In this document: piece after piece, positions 8,511-17,241 of the stretch
Numbering within the stretch: the first letter of the stretch is position 1
How the letters are laid out: each line of letters opens with the position of its first letter
Source: JAYXXU01 sp037969155
GTDB taxonomy: Bacteria; Pseudomonadota; Gammaproteobacteria; Pseudomonadales; Moraxellaceae
Assembly: GCA_037969155.1 (NCBI GenBank)
Contig: JBBKWW010000041.1
Coordinates: 1 to 31,649 of the forward strand
DNA length: 31,649 bases
Direction: 5' to 3'
Made by a program: the position numbers and the translations under genes
Notes under the pieces: model-generated
The model's input: the letters and a program-made list of their open reading frames with translations, nothing else
Told to the model about the DNA's origin: nothing
Databases searched by the model: none

Positions 8511-10880
8511 TTGGAAGCACGTGTGATTGGTTTAGAACAGCTCGGCAAACATGATGTTGAGCGTGTGGGTGGTAAAAATGCCAGTCTAGGCGAAATGATC
8601 AGTCATTTGGCCGGTGTAGGAGTCAGCGTACCGGGCGGTTTTGCCACCACTGCACAAGCGTATCGTGACTTCCTTGAACAAAGCGGACTGAATGCCCGAA
8701 TTCAAGCCGAACTCGATCAGCTCAACGTCGATGACATCAGCGCACTGACTGCAACTGGCGCAAAAATCCGCAATTGGGTCGTGGAAACACCACTGACCGC
8801 CGAACTCGAAACTGAGATTCGTGCCGCTTTTGCCGAGTTGTCTAAGGACAATGCGGACATCGCGGTTGCCGTACGCTCCTCTGCCACTGCCGAAGATTTG
8901 CCAGATGCGTCGTTTGCGGGTCAACAAGAAACCTTCCTGAATATTCGTGGCATCGACAACGTGTTAGTCGCAGTTAAAGAAGTATTTGCCTCTTTATTCA
9001 ATGATCGTGCGATTTCCTATCGCGTGCATCAAGGCTATGCACATCAAGGTGTTGCGCTGTCGGCGGGCATTCAGCGCATGGTACGCGCTGAAACTGGCGC
9101 GTCTGGTGTGCTGTTTACCTTGGATACTGAATCCGGCTTTCGTGATGTGGTGTTTATCACCGCGAGCTATGGCTTGGGTGAAATGGTGGTGCAAGGCGCG
9201 GTGAATCCAGATGAATTTTATTTATCCAAGCATCTGCTCAAAAATGGCAAATCTGCCGTGGTACGCCGTAACCTCGGCAGCAAGCACCAAAAAATGATCT
9301 ATGGTGAATCGGGTGTCACTGGCCAATCGACCGTGATCGTGGATGTTGAAAAACCTGAACGCCAACATTTTGCACTGAATGACCTTGAACTGACTGAACT
9401 CGCAAAACAAGCCCTCATCATCGAAGAACACTACGGCACACCGATGGACATCGAGTGGGCTAAAGACGGTGATGATGGTCAGCTTTACATCGTTCAAGCA
9501 CGGCCTGAAACGGTGAAAAGCCGCCAAAATGTCGGCACGATGGAACGCTACTTGCTGAAGCAAAAAGGCAAAGTTTTGTGTGAAGGCCGCTCGATTGGCC
9601 AGCGCATCGGCTCAGGTAAAGTCCGCATCGTCAATTCACTGAAAGAAATGGATAAAGTGCAAGCTGGTGACGTGCTGGTGTCTGACATGACCGATCCTGA
9701 TTGGGAACCGGTGATGAAACGTGCCGCAGCGATTATCACCAATCGTGGTGGCCGGACTTGCCATGCGGCGATCATCGCGCGTGAACTGGGTGTACCGGCG
9801 ATTGTCGGCTGTGGCAACGCGACCGAAGTACTGGTAGAAGGCCAAGACGTCACCGTCTCCTGTGCTGAAGGGGATACGGGGTTTATCTACGAAGGTGCAC
9901 TAGACTTTGAAGTACAGCGCAATTCGATTGAATCGATGCCCGACCTACCCTTTAAAATCATGATGAACGTCGGTAATCCTGATCGTGCCTTTGATTTTGC
10001 CCAAATGCCAAACCAAGGTATTGGCCTCGCGCGTTTAGAATTCATCATTAACCGTATGATCGGCGTGCATCCTAAGGCTCTACTGAATGTCGATAGCTTG
10101 CCGCGTGAAATTAAAAATGCGGTGTTAGCGCGTAGTGCAGGTTACGCCTCACCTGTTGAATTCTATGTCGAAAAACTAGTCGAAGGGATTGCGACTCTGG
10201 CAACTGCTTTTGCCGATAAGCCCGTGATTGTACGCATGTCCGATTTTAAATCGAACGAATATGCCAACTTAATCGGCGGCAAGCTGTATGAACCATCGGA
10301 AGAAAACCCGATGCTCGGCTTCCGTGGTGCGAGTCGCTATGTGTCGGATAATTTCCGTGATTGCTTTGAGCTAGAATGTCGCGCCCTGAAAAAAATCCGT
10401 GACGAGATGGGTTTGACCAACGTCGAAATCATGATTCCATTCGTGCGTACTGTCAGTGAAGCAGCACGTGTCATTGAGCTGCTGGCCGCCAATGGCCTAC
10501 GTCGCGGCGAAAATGGCCTACGCGTCATCATGATGTGTGAATTGCCAACCAATGCGCTATTGGCTGATCAATTCCTTGAGCATTTTGATGGCTTCTCGAT
10601 TGGCTCCAACGATCTGACCCAGCTCACCTTGGGACTCGACCGTGACTCAGGTATCGTGTCACATTTGTTTGATGAGCGTGATCCAGCGGTCAAAGCCCTG
10701 TTGTCGATGGCGATTGCCGCCTGCCACAAAGCTAACAAATACGTCGGCATCTGTGGTCAAGGACCATCCGATCATCCAGATCTTGCGTTATGGCTGATGG
10801 AACAAGGGATTGACTCAGTATCGCTCAATCCAGACTCGGTACTGGATACGTGGTTTTTCTTGGCAGATGGCCAGCGTTAA
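8511..10880 (+). CDS. ppsA: Phosphoenolpyruvate synthase
   Basis: Converts pyruvate and ATP to PEP, AMP and phosphate, the entry to gluconeogenesis from C3 acids. The 789 residues cover the N-terminal ATP-grasp domain (RVGGKNASLGEMI near the start, AVRSSATAEDLPDASFAGQ near 120-140), the swivelling phosphohistidine domain with His418 in GGRTCHAA, and the C-terminal PEP-binding barrel (GSNDLTQLTLGLDRDSG). Thr416, two residues before His418, is the expected target of PpsR. The start is a rare TTG at 8511, preceded by TGGAG. The nearby ATG at 8497 is out of frame, and the protein then begins at almost the same point as E. coli PpsA. It ends at its own terminator. Confidence 0.97.
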   Translation: MEARVIGLEQLGKHDVERVGGKNASLGEMISHLAGVGVSVPGGFATTAQAYRDFLEQSGLNARIQAELDQLNVDDISALTATGAKIRNWVVETPLTAELETEIRAAFAELSKDNADIAVAVRSSATAEDLPDASFAGQQETFLNIRGIDNVLVAVKEVFASLFNDRAISYRVHQGYAHQGVALSAGIQRMVRAETGASGVLFTLDTESGFRDVVFITASYGLGEMVVQGAVNPDEFYLSKHLLKNGKSAVVRRNLGSKHQKMIYGESGVTGQSTVIVDVEKPERQHFALNDLELTELAKQALIIEEHYGTPMDIEWAKDGDDGQLYIVQARPETVKSRQNVGTMERYLLKQKGKVLCEGRSIGQRIGSGKVRIVNSLKEMDKVQAGDVLVSDMTDPDWEPVMKRAAAIITNRGGRTCHAAIIARELGVPAIVGCGNATEVLVEGQDVTVSCAEGDTGFIYEGALDFEVQRNSIESMPDLPFKIMMNVGNPDRAFDFAQMPNQGIGLARLEFIINRMIGVHPKALLNVDSLPREIKNAVLARSAGYASPVEFYVEKLVEGIATLATAFADKPVIVRMSDFKSNEYANLIGGKLYEPSEENPMLGFRGASRYVSDNFRDCFELECRALKKIRDEMGLTNVEIMIPFVRTVSEAARVIELLAANGLRRGENGLRVIMMCELPTNALLADQFLEHFDGFSIGSNDLTQLTLGLDRDSGIVSHLFDERDPAVKALLSMAIAACHKANKYVGICGQGPSDHPDLALWLMEQGIDSVSLNPDSVLDTWFFLADGQR

Positions 10881-10896
10881 GCAACCATAGGCCAAT

Positions 10897-10924
10897 CCCA
10901 TGCAGACCACCCTATCTGCATGGG
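10897..10924. repeat. Perfect 10-bp inverted repeat after ppsA
   Basis: CCCATGCAGA, 8-nt loop CCACCCTA, TCTGCATGGG. It lies just after the ppsA stop and 30 bases before the true terminator. There is no U-tract, so it is probably a 3'-UTR structure (for example mRNA protection) rather than a terminator. Confidence 0.6.
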
Positions 10925-10953
10925 AAAATCCGCAACCCGCCCCGCCCGATACC

Positions 10954-10982
10954 AAAGGCTCATTGCAGATGAGCCTTTTTTT
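10954..10982 (+). terminator. Rho-independent terminator of ppsA
   Basis: AAAGGCTCAT, TGCAG loop, ATGAGCC followed by seven T. It falls inside the open frame that reaches back to 10920, showing that the next gene starts downstream, at 11022. Confidence 0.9.
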
Positions 10983-11021
10983 CGTTCAAAATCTGATAGC
11001 CCGTTGGAACAGGATTTTTTT

Positions 11022-11819
11022 ATGCAGATTTATCTGGCTCGCAACCGAGAGCAAGCAGGCCCCTACACCCTAGAACAGGTCAACAGCATGTTGGCGGCTG
11101 GACAAGTACAGCTCAGCGATCTGGCATGGCATGATGGCTTGGATAACTGGCAACCACTCGGCCAACTGACTGCTGGACGTTTACACTACGCACCACATGC
11201 GGCGGGTTCATTAAACCAGACCACAGACGTACCAGTGAGCGCATCTCAAGCATCCGCTGCGGTCAATCTCAACAAAAATGCACAACCCGCTGTGACTGCT
11301 GCGCCGATTGCCAGTCTTGGCAAGCGCTTATTAGGCGCAGTCATTGATAATGTATTGACCCTACTGGCGATGTTTCCTGCGCTACAACAGCTCGATTTTA
11401 AAGCACTTGAAAATAGCAGCGGTACGATGGCCGATATGCAAGCCATCATGAACCAAAGCGTCTCGCAAAACAGCATGATGCTCACGGGTGGCTTGATGCT
11501 CGGACTGCTGTTGGTACAAGCATTTTTGATTATTACACGCGGGCAAAGCTTCGGTAAAATCGTCATGAACACCCGTATTGTCGATCAAACCAGCCGCGTT
11601 AAAACTGGGGCGATGAATAGCTTTGTGATTCGAACGTTACTGATTAACCTAGGCTATAACCTGCCCATGATTGGTATCATCGTGTTGCTGGTGGATCTGG
11701 GAATGCTGCTGTTTTCTGAGCAGCGGATTAGCCTACATGACCGTTTATCCAGCACCTTAGTCGTCGATGCGCGGCCTGAACAACTGCCTAATCGCAATAC
11801 CAAACAATCAAGCACCTAA
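11022..11819 (+). CDS. GYF_2 / RDD-domain membrane protein
   Basis: This 265-residue protein has an N-terminal GYF_2-type domain (about 1-50, IYLARNREQAGPYTLEQV and later WHDGLDNWQPL), a flexible linker, and a C-terminal RDD domain (about 98-255). The RDD part has three hydrophobic segments and the family's conserved Arg (GKRLLGAVIDN) and terminal SLHDRLSSTLVV. RDD proteins are integral membrane proteins of poorly defined function; some are linked to transport or envelope stress. The open frame extends to 10920, but the ATG at 11022 has AGGA 7 nt upstream, starts exactly at the GYF_2 domain and avoids the ppsA terminator. A large hairpin follows the stop. Confidence 0.88.
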   Translation: MQIYLARNREQAGPYTLEQVNSMLAAGQVQLSDLAWHDGLDNWQPLGQLTAGRLHYAPHAAGSLNQTTDVPVSASQASAAVNLNKNAQPAVTAAPIASLGKRLLGAVIDNVLTLLAMFPALQQLDFKALENSSGTMADMQAIMNQSVSQNSMMLTGGLMLGLLLVQAFLIITRGQSFGKIVMNTRIVDQTSRVKTGAMNSFVIRTLLINLGYNLPMIGIIVLLVDLGMLLFSEQRISLHDRLSSTLVVDARPEQLPNRNTKQSST

Positions 11820-11840
11820 ATCAACAGTTTAACCCATCGC

Positions 11841-11900
11841 CTAAGCAAGCAACCTGACATGCAAGCATCACTTGTTTGTGGCATGATCAGGCTTGCTTAG
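11841..11900. repeat. Long imperfect inverted repeat (about 60 nt hairpin)
   Basis: The outer arms CTAAGCAAGC and GCTTGCTTAG are perfect. Inner arms CTGACATGC and GCATGATCAG extend the pairing with a small bulge. No U-tract follows, so it is not a standard terminator. It lies just before the CNNM-type gene and could shape either the 3' end of the RDD transcript or the leader of the next gene. Confidence 0.6.
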
Positions 11901-11916
11901 CAAGATCTGCACACCA

Positions 11917-13233
11917 ATGATATGGTTTTTACTGGGATTGATGGGGTTGAGTGGCCTGCTTGCGATGTCCGAAACGGCTCTACTCGAAGCTCGAACTGCA
12001 CGATTACAAAAGCTGGCAGATCAAGGTCTGCGGGGCGCACAAGTAGCACTGCTGCTGACTCAAAACCCTGCGCGACTCATTTCTACGGTTCAAATCAGCA
12101 TGGTGTCGATTTTAATTTGTATCGGCGTTTTGGCACATTCACAATTTTCAGCCCGTGTCTCTGCCTACTTAAACCAGCAGAGTGACCTGCCCAACAGTAT
12201 TACTGATCTCTGTAGCAGCATTATTATTGTGGCTCTTACCAGTTATTTAAGCCTCGTGCTGGCGGTACTCACACCAAAACAACTGGGGCAACAGGCAGCT
12301 GAACCGATTGCTTGCGCGGTTGCTCGCCCAATCTACTGGCTCAGCCTGATCAGTAAACCGATGATTGATTTGTTAGCGCTCTCAAGCCGACTCACCCTAA
12401 AGCTGCTCTGGATAAAACCACAGCCTGAGCCGAGTGTGACCCCCGAAGAGTTTCATGCCATGCTTGAAGAAGGCAGTGAAAGCGGCCTATTCGATGAACA
12501 AGAACATCAAATGCTGCGCAATGTGTTTCGACTGGAAGATCGTAAAATCGTCAGCTTGATGGTGCCGCGTTTGGATATCGTCTGGCTATCATTAAACGAC
12601 CCGATTGAACTCAGTCTCAAAAAAATCATCGCCAGTCGTTATAGCCGCTTTCCAGTGTGCCGTGAAAGTATTAACGATGTGATCGGCTTAGTCAGTGCAA
12701 AAAACATACTGGCGCAAACAGTGAACGATGGCTTTGAAGATCTTCAGCCACTGCTGACTGAGCCACTGTATGTCCCCGACTCATTGAACGCGATGGAACT
12801 CCTCAATACCTTGCGCCAATCCAAAACCGAAATGGCCTTTGTGGTCGATGAATATGGCGACTTACAAGGCATTGTCACTGCCCAAGACCTACTTGAAGCG
12901 ATTACTGGCGACTTTTCACCAGTTGATGAAGACGATGTTTGGGCCACGGCACAGGACGATGGCAGCTGGCTGGTCGATGGTCTGATTCCCAATGAAATCC
13001 TCAAAGACCTACTGCATATCGAACAACTACCTGAAGACAATAGTGACACCTACAACACATTATCAGGCTTGATGATGCTACAACTGGGTCGGATTCCACA
13101 GAGCGGCGATGTGATTCAGTGTGTAGGCTGGTGTTTTAAAATCATCAATATGCAAGGCAAGCGAACGCATAAAATCCATGCCACACCTTGTATCCAACAC
13201 ACCACCTTACCGACCGCACCCCCAGAAAATTGA
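11917..13233 (+). CDS. CNNM/CorC-type membrane protein with CBS pair (hemolysin C family)
   Basis: About 438 residues with an N-terminal DUF21/CNNM membrane domain (about 1-180, with ALLEARTARLQKLADQG after the first helix), a CBS pair (about 205-330, with VVDEYGDLQGIVTAQDLLEAITGD closing it) and a C-terminal CorC_HlyC domain (about 345-430). The family is implicated in magnesium or other cation export or regulation; hemolysin is a historical label. The start is uncertain. The open frame reaches a TTG at 11893 inside the hairpin, while ATGs at 11917 and 11941 are alternatives; none has a strong ribosome site. I chose the ATG at 11917 because the first helix begins there. Confidence 0.85.
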   Translation: MIWFLLGLMGLSGLLAMSETALLEARTARLQKLADQGLRGAQVALLLTQNPARLISTVQISMVSILICIGVLAHSQFSARVSAYLNQQSDLPNSITDLCSSIIIVALTSYLSLVLAVLTPKQLGQQAAEPIACAVARPIYWLSLISKPMIDLLALSSRLTLKLLWIKPQPEPSVTPEEFHAMLEEGSESGLFDEQEHQMLRNVFRLEDRKIVSLMVPRLDIVWLSLNDPIELSLKKIIASRYSRFPVCRESINDVIGLVSAKNILAQTVNDGFEDLQPLLTEPLYVPDSLNAMELLNTLRQSKTEMAFVVDEYGDLQGIVTAQDLLEAITGDFSPVDEDDVWATAQDDGSWLVDGLIPNEILKDLLHIEQLPEDNSDTYNTLSGLMMLQLGRIPQSGDVIQCVGWCFKIINMQGKRTHKIHATPCIQHTTLPTAPPEN

Positions 13234-13262
13234 TTGCTTAGCACAGCAAACCCAGCTAGAAT
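13234..13262 (+). promoter_or_regulatory. Promoter of the rpsF operon
   Basis: TTGCTT, a 17-nt spacer, and TAGAAT (5 of 6 to consensus), about 100 bases before rpsF. It would give a leader long enough to hold the structured element that follows. Confidence 0.55.
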
Positions 13263-13290
13263 CTGCCCTTCGCATTTTTTGCGATGCGGT

Positions 13291-13360
13291 CGCCTCTTGG
13301 GCACACCGTAAACTCCTTGCTCTTCGCATCGTGCGGAGGGCTGCCTAACCCGTAAGGAGC
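13291..13360 (+). promoter_or_regulatory. Structured rpsF leader, candidate S6:S18 autoregulatory RNA
   Basis: An outer stem TTGGGCA (13297-13303) pairs with TGCCTAA (13342-13348). Inside it lies an internal loop with CACCG (CCG at 13306-13308) and an inner hairpin CTTCGCA-TCG-TGCGGAG (13322-13338). An alternative pairing, CTCCTT (13313-13318) with AAGGAG (13354-13359), would mask the rpsF Shine-Dalgarno. A CCG-containing internal loop between two helices is the described form of the bacterial rpsF leader bound by the S6:S18 complex, so feedback control is likely. Pairings were found by eye. Confidence 0.5.
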
Positions 13361-13364
13361 GATA

Positions 13365-13748
13365 ATGCGTCATTACGAAGTTGTACTACTGGTTCATCCA
13401 GACCAAAGCGATCAAGTCGTTGGCATGGTCGAGCGTTACTTGACTCACATCAAAGATGCCGATGGTCAAATCCATCGCCTCGAAGACTGGGGTCGTCGTC
13501 AACTGGCTTACCCAATCAACAAAATCCATAAAGCCCACTACATTTTGATGAACATCGAATGTGGTCAGCAAACCTTGGATGAGTTGGAAGAATTGTTCCG
13601 CTACAACGATGCCATCATCCGTAGCCTGATCATTCGTCGTGATGCCGCCATCACTGAAGAATCACTGCTGGCCAAGAGTGCTGAAGAGAAGCGTGCGCGT
13701 AAAGCATCACGCAGCGATGATGCACCTCATCAGTCATTAGACGCCTAA
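13365..13748 (+). CDS. rpsF: 30S ribosomal protein S6
   Basis: Standard bS6 of 127 residues beginning MRHYEVVLLVHPDQSDQV, with the RRQLAYPINK signature strand and an acidic/basic tail rich in Lys, Arg and Glu. It binds S18 in the platform of the small subunit. AAGGAG lies 5 nt before the ATG. It is the first gene of rpsF-rpsR-rplI; priB, found between rpsF and rpsR in enterics, is absent. Translation is probably controlled by the structured leader. Confidence 0.98.
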   Translation: MRHYEVVLLVHPDQSDQVVGMVERYLTHIKDADGQIHRLEDWGRRQLAYPINKIHKAHYILMNIECGQQTLDELEELFRYNDAIIRSLIIRRDAAITEESLLAKSAEEKRARKASRSDDAPHQSLDA

Positions 13749-13758
13749 GGAGATCAAG

Positions 13759-13986
13759 ATGGCACGTTTCTATCGTCGTCGTAAGTTCTGCCGCTTCACA
13801 GCTGAGAACACCGTTTACATCGACTACAAAGACCTTGAAACGCTAAAGCAATACGTTACCGAAAACGGTAAAATTGTTCCTAGCCGCATTACTGGCACCA
13901 AGGCACGCTATCAGCGCCAATTGGCACTTGCAATTAAGCAAGCTCGCTACCTCGCCTTGATCCCTTACACCGACAATCATCAGTGA
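13759..13986 (+). CDS. rpsR: 30S ribosomal protein S18
   Basis: Standard bS18 of 75 residues starting ARFYRRRKFCRFT and containing the GKIVPSRITGTKARYQRQL core. It partners S6 on the 30S platform. AGGAG precedes the ATG, and the gene starts 10 nt after the rpsF stop. The Cys near the N-terminus is conserved in many homologues. Confidence 0.98.
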   Translation: MARFYRRRKFCRFTAENTVYIDYKDLETLKQYVTENGKIVPSRITGTKARYQRQLALAIKQARYLALIPYTDNHQ

Positions 13987-13994
13987 GGTGATCC

Positions 13995-14441
13995 ATGGAC
14001 GTTATTCTTTTACAACGCATTAAAAACCTTGGTGCATTAGGCGACAAAGTATCTGTTAAATCAGGTTACGGTCGTAACTACCTAATCCCTCAAGCTAAAG
14101 CAGTATCAGCGACTGAAGCCAACACCGCTACTTTTGAAGCGCGTCGTGCTGAGCTTGAGCGTCAAGAAGCTGAAGTGTTAGCCTCTGCACAACAACGTGC
14201 TGAGCAACTCGGCGAAGTCAACGTGGTCATCACCGCCAAATCTGGCGATGAAGGCAAGCTGTTCGGTTCGATCGGCACACGCGACATTGCAGATGCACTC
14301 ACAGCCTCTGGCTTAGAAGTTGACCGTACTGAAGTACGTTTGCCAAACGGCGCTCTGCGCAATACTGGCGAATACTTCATTGCTGTTCAATTGCATCATG
14401 ATGTTACTGCTGAAGTTCAAGTCACCATCATTGCTGAGTAA
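13995..14441 (+). CDS. rplI: 50S ribosomal protein L9
   Basis: Standard bL9 of 148 residues: the N-terminal domain MDVILLQRIKNLGALGD with GYGRNYLIP, a long connecting helix (about 41-75) and the C-terminal domain. It sits at the base of the L1 stalk. Spacing after rpsR is 8 nt with GAGGTG before the ATG. It is the last gene of the operon, closed by a terminator. Confidence 0.98.
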   Translation: MDVILLQRIKNLGALGDKVSVKSGYGRNYLIPQAKAVSATEANTATFEARRAELERQEAEVLASAQQRAEQLGEVNVVITAKSGDEGKLFGSIGTRDIADALTASGLEVDRTEVRLPNGALRNTGEYFIAVQLHHDVTAEVQVTIIAE

Positions 14442-14507
14442 TAAATATTACTCAACAAATCCAACACCTAGCCGCTAAAGCATTGCTATTAGATGGACAG
14501 GTGTTGC

Positions 14508-14538
14508 AAAGGGTATGCCTAGCGCGTACCCTTTTTTT
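14508..14538 (+). terminator. Rho-independent terminator of rpsF-rpsR-rplI
   Basis: AAAGGGTA, an 11-nt loop, and TACCC followed by seven T. A second hairpin, CAACACCT (14462-14469) with AGGTGTTG (14499-14506), stacks just upstream. Confidence 0.85.
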
Positions 14539-14670
14539 ATCCTCGCGATTTGACTGACACCCTCAGCGGACGCAAGCTGATTCGGCTTGCTGTGACTGGG
14601 GCACGTTGTCTTTTTTTGTCGCCATTCGTTGTGTGCTATTCGATGGTTTGACCCACAGGTGACTTTGAAC

Positions 14671-16113
14671 ATGCCTGAATTTATCAGTATGCGAGACCGC
14701 GCCACTCAAGCCGACCGTAAGCCGACACTGGCTGCGGAAGCCGCGCGTGAGCTGCGTGTCCCACCACACAGCATGAACATGGAGCAAGCGGTATTGGCGG
14801 CGTTGATGTCGATTGCCGAGTCGTGGGATCAAGTCAGCGAAGTGCTAAACGAATCAGATTTTTATGCCCAACGTCACCGCTTGATTTTTCAGGCCATCAG
14901 CAATTTGGCAGCGGCCAACATGCCATACGATGCAGTGATGGTCAGCGACTGGCTCGAAGGTCAGCATTTTTTGAAAGAAATTGGGGGGCAAGACTATCTG
15001 GTTAAATTACTGGCTGAAAGCCCATCTAGTTTATTTAACCTGTCCGCCTATGCCGAAAAAGTCCGTGAATTGTCGGTACTGCGCGACCTCATTAAAGTCG
15101 GCAATGACATGCTACAGTCCGCCTATGACCCGAAAGGTCGCGGCGTGAATGATATTTTGGACGAGGTCGAAGGACGGATTTTTTCGATTACCGAGCAACA
15201 TAATAATCGCTCGAGTGAAAGTGGCCCTTTAGGGATTAATGCTGTACTAAAAACCGTGATCCACAAGGTCGAAGAGCTGCAAAAAAATGACAGCGCGATC
15301 ACAGGGATTTCGACAGGATTTTTGGAGCTAGACAATAAAACCTTTGGCATGCAAAAAGGCGATTTAGTCATCGTTGCGGCGCGTCCATCGATGGGTAAAA
15401 CCACCTTTGCCATGAACTTGATGGAAAGCGTGTTATTTAACACCAAGCTACCCGCGGTGGTGTTTTCGATGGAAATGCCTGCGGATTCGCTGGCGACTCG
15501 TTTGATTTCATCGTTTGGCGCAATTGATCAAGGTAAGCTGCGTTCAGGCCGCTTAGATGAAGCGGACTGGGTGCGACTGACCAGTACCATGGGTCAGCTC
15601 CAAAACAAACTGCTGTATATTGATGATTCGTCTGCCCTACCACCGACCGAACTACGCTCACGCTGCCGCCGTATTGCCAAAATGCACGGCGGTAAAATCG
15701 GTGCAATCATGGTCGATTATCTGCAACTGATGCGTGTACCCGGCAGTGGTGATAACCGTGTCAACGAAATTTCAGAAATCTCACGCAGCTTAAAAGCACT
15801 GGCCAAAGAAATGAGCTGTCCGGTGATTGCGCTATCACAGCTCAACCGTAGTCTGGAAAATCGGCCCAACAAACGTCCGGTCATGTCCGATCTGCGTGAG
15901 TCTGGCGCGATTGAGCAGGATGCGGATTTGATTATGTTTATTTATCGCGACGAAGTTTATAATAAAGAATCTAAAGATGCTGGCACTGCTGAGATTATCA
16001 TCGGCAAACAACGGAATGGTCCGATTGGTACGGTGCGTCTGGCCTTTCAAGGACACTTTACCCGTTTTACCAATCTTGCACCGGAATACTATCGTCCCGA
16101 TGATGATGAGTAA
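14671..16113 (+). CDS. dnaB: Replicative DNA helicase DnaB
   Basis: Hexameric 5'-3' helicase of the replication fork. The N-terminal DnaB domain begins at about residue 28 (PPHSMNMEQAVLAALM), and the RecA-like C-terminal domain has Walker A ARPSMGKTT with Lys243, Walker B in IMVDYLQLM, and the late GKQRNGPIGTVRLAF motif. Using the ATG at 14671 the length is 480, normal for the family. The open frame extends 14 codons upstream to a TTG, but AGGTGA about 9 nt before the ATG supports the shorter form. It lies between rplI and alr, an order common in Pseudomonadales. No intein is present. Confidence 0.97.
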   Translation: MPEFISMRDRATQADRKPTLAAEAARELRVPPHSMNMEQAVLAALMSIAESWDQVSEVLNESDFYAQRHRLIFQAISNLAAANMPYDAVMVSDWLEGQHFLKEIGGQDYLVKLLAESPSSLFNLSAYAEKVRELSVLRDLIKVGNDMLQSAYDPKGRGVNDILDEVEGRIFSITEQHNNRSSESGPLGINAVLKTVIHKVEELQKNDSAITGISTGFLELDNKTFGMQKGDLVIVAARPSMGKTTFAMNLMESVLFNTKLPAVVFSMEMPADSLATRLISSFGAIDQGKLRSGRLDEADWVRLTSTMGQLQNKLLYIDDSSALPPTELRSRCRRIAKMHGGKIGAIMVDYLQLMRVPGSGDNRVNEISEISRSLKALAKEMSCPVIALSQLNRSLENRPNKRPVMSDLRESGAIEQDADLIMFIYRDEVYNKESKDAGTAEIIIGKQRNGPIGTVRLAFQGHFTRFTNLAPEYYRPDDDE

Positions 16114-16161
16114 GCATATCGCAAGATATTGATCAAAATGCTTTAAGCAGGAAGGTGCGCT

Positions 16162-17241
16162 ATGCGGGATACCCGCATCATACTGAGCGCGACTGCGCTA
16201 CAACATAACTTACAGCGTGTTCGCCAACTTGCACCGAACAGCCAAGTGCTGTCGATGGTGAAGGCTGATGCGTATGGGCATGGCCTTGGCTTTGCAGTAC
16301 ACACACTGACTGACACTGATGCATTTGGCGTGGCATTTTTGGCCGAGGCAGAGCAAGTCCGCGCCCTGACCTCACGACCGATTGTGATCATGGAAGGTGC
16401 TTTTAGTCTGTGCGATTGGCAACGTGCGGCTGAGATTGGCGCACAGTGCGTGATTCATCAAGCCTGCCAAGTCGATTGGGCGCTACAGCATGTGGTGCAG
16501 GGTGCGACGATTTGGCTCAAGCTTAATGCAGGCATGAATCGCTTAGGTTTATTGCCAGAGACCTTACTCGATGCTGCGCAACGGCTGCGTGCCGTTGGTT
16601 ATCACTTGATTCTCACCCTACACTACGCCAATGCCGACCAGCCAGAACATCCACTCAATACGCAACAAACCGCTATTTTTGCTCATCTTGCACAGCAACT
16701 TGCACCGATTCAAACCTCAGCCTGTAACTCAGCCGCCTTGATCGCTTGGCCGGCCTTGCATGGCGACTGGGTTAGGCCGGGCATCATGTTATATGGCAGT
16801 TCGCCGTTTAGCGATCACAGCGCAGCACAATTACAACTACAAGCGGTGATGTCAGTCGAGTCGATTCTGATGGCACAGCATACGCTGTCGGTCGGGGCGC
16901 AGGTGGGTTACGGCTCACGCTGGACAGCACAGCGACCATCGCGAGTTGGTGTGGTGGCGATAGGCTATGGTGATGGCTATCCACGCACGGCACAAGACGC
17001 AGTCGTACGAATTGCCGATCAACTGGTTGCGGTGATTGGGCGAGTTAGCATGGACATGCTGTTGGTCGATTTAACCGATGTGGCACAAGCGTTACCCAAC
17101 GGCACACCCGTCTGTTTATGGGGAGCATCGCCTTCAGTCGATCAGATTGCAGAGGCATCGGGAACGCTGGGCTATGAGTTGCTATGCCGCATGACGCAGC
17201 GCCCCATCCGACACTATACAATCGGATCCATAGCACCTTGA
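16162..17241 (+). CDS. alr: Alanine racemase
   Basis: PLP enzyme interconverting L- and D-alanine for peptidoglycan. It has the N-terminal barrel with Schiff-base Lys34 in MVKADAYGHG and the catalytic Tyr250 in VGYGSRW from the C-terminal beta domain. The 359-residue length is normal. AGGAAGGTG precedes the ATG. The gene starts 48 nt after dnaB and may be cotranscribed with it. No signal peptide is seen, so this is the cytoplasmic Alr rather than a periplasmic broad-spectrum racemase. Confidence 0.96.
   Translation: MRDTRIILSATALQHNLQRVRQLAPNSQVLSMVKADAYGHGLGFAVHTLTDTDAFGVAFLAEAEQVRALTSRPIVIMEGAFSLCDWQRAAEIGAQCVIHQACQVDWALQHVVQGATIWLKLNAGMNRLGLLPETLLDAAQRLRAVGYHLILTLHYANADQPEHPLNTQQTAIFAHLAQQLAPIQTSACNSAALIAWPALHGDWVRPGIMLYGSSPFSDHSAAQLQLQAVMSVESILMAQHTLSVGAQVGYGSRWTAQRPSRVGVVAIGYGDGYPRTAQDAVVRIADQLVAVIGRVSMDMLLVDLTDVAQALPNGTPVCLWGASPSVDQIAEASGTLGYELLCRMTQRPIRHYTIGSIAP

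Noticed and set aside
10920..11021. Upstream extension of the RDD protein to the ATG at 10920
   Set aside because: The extension would read through the 3' arm of one hairpin and the ppsA terminator. The ATG at 11022 has a ribosome site and starts at the GYF_2 domain.
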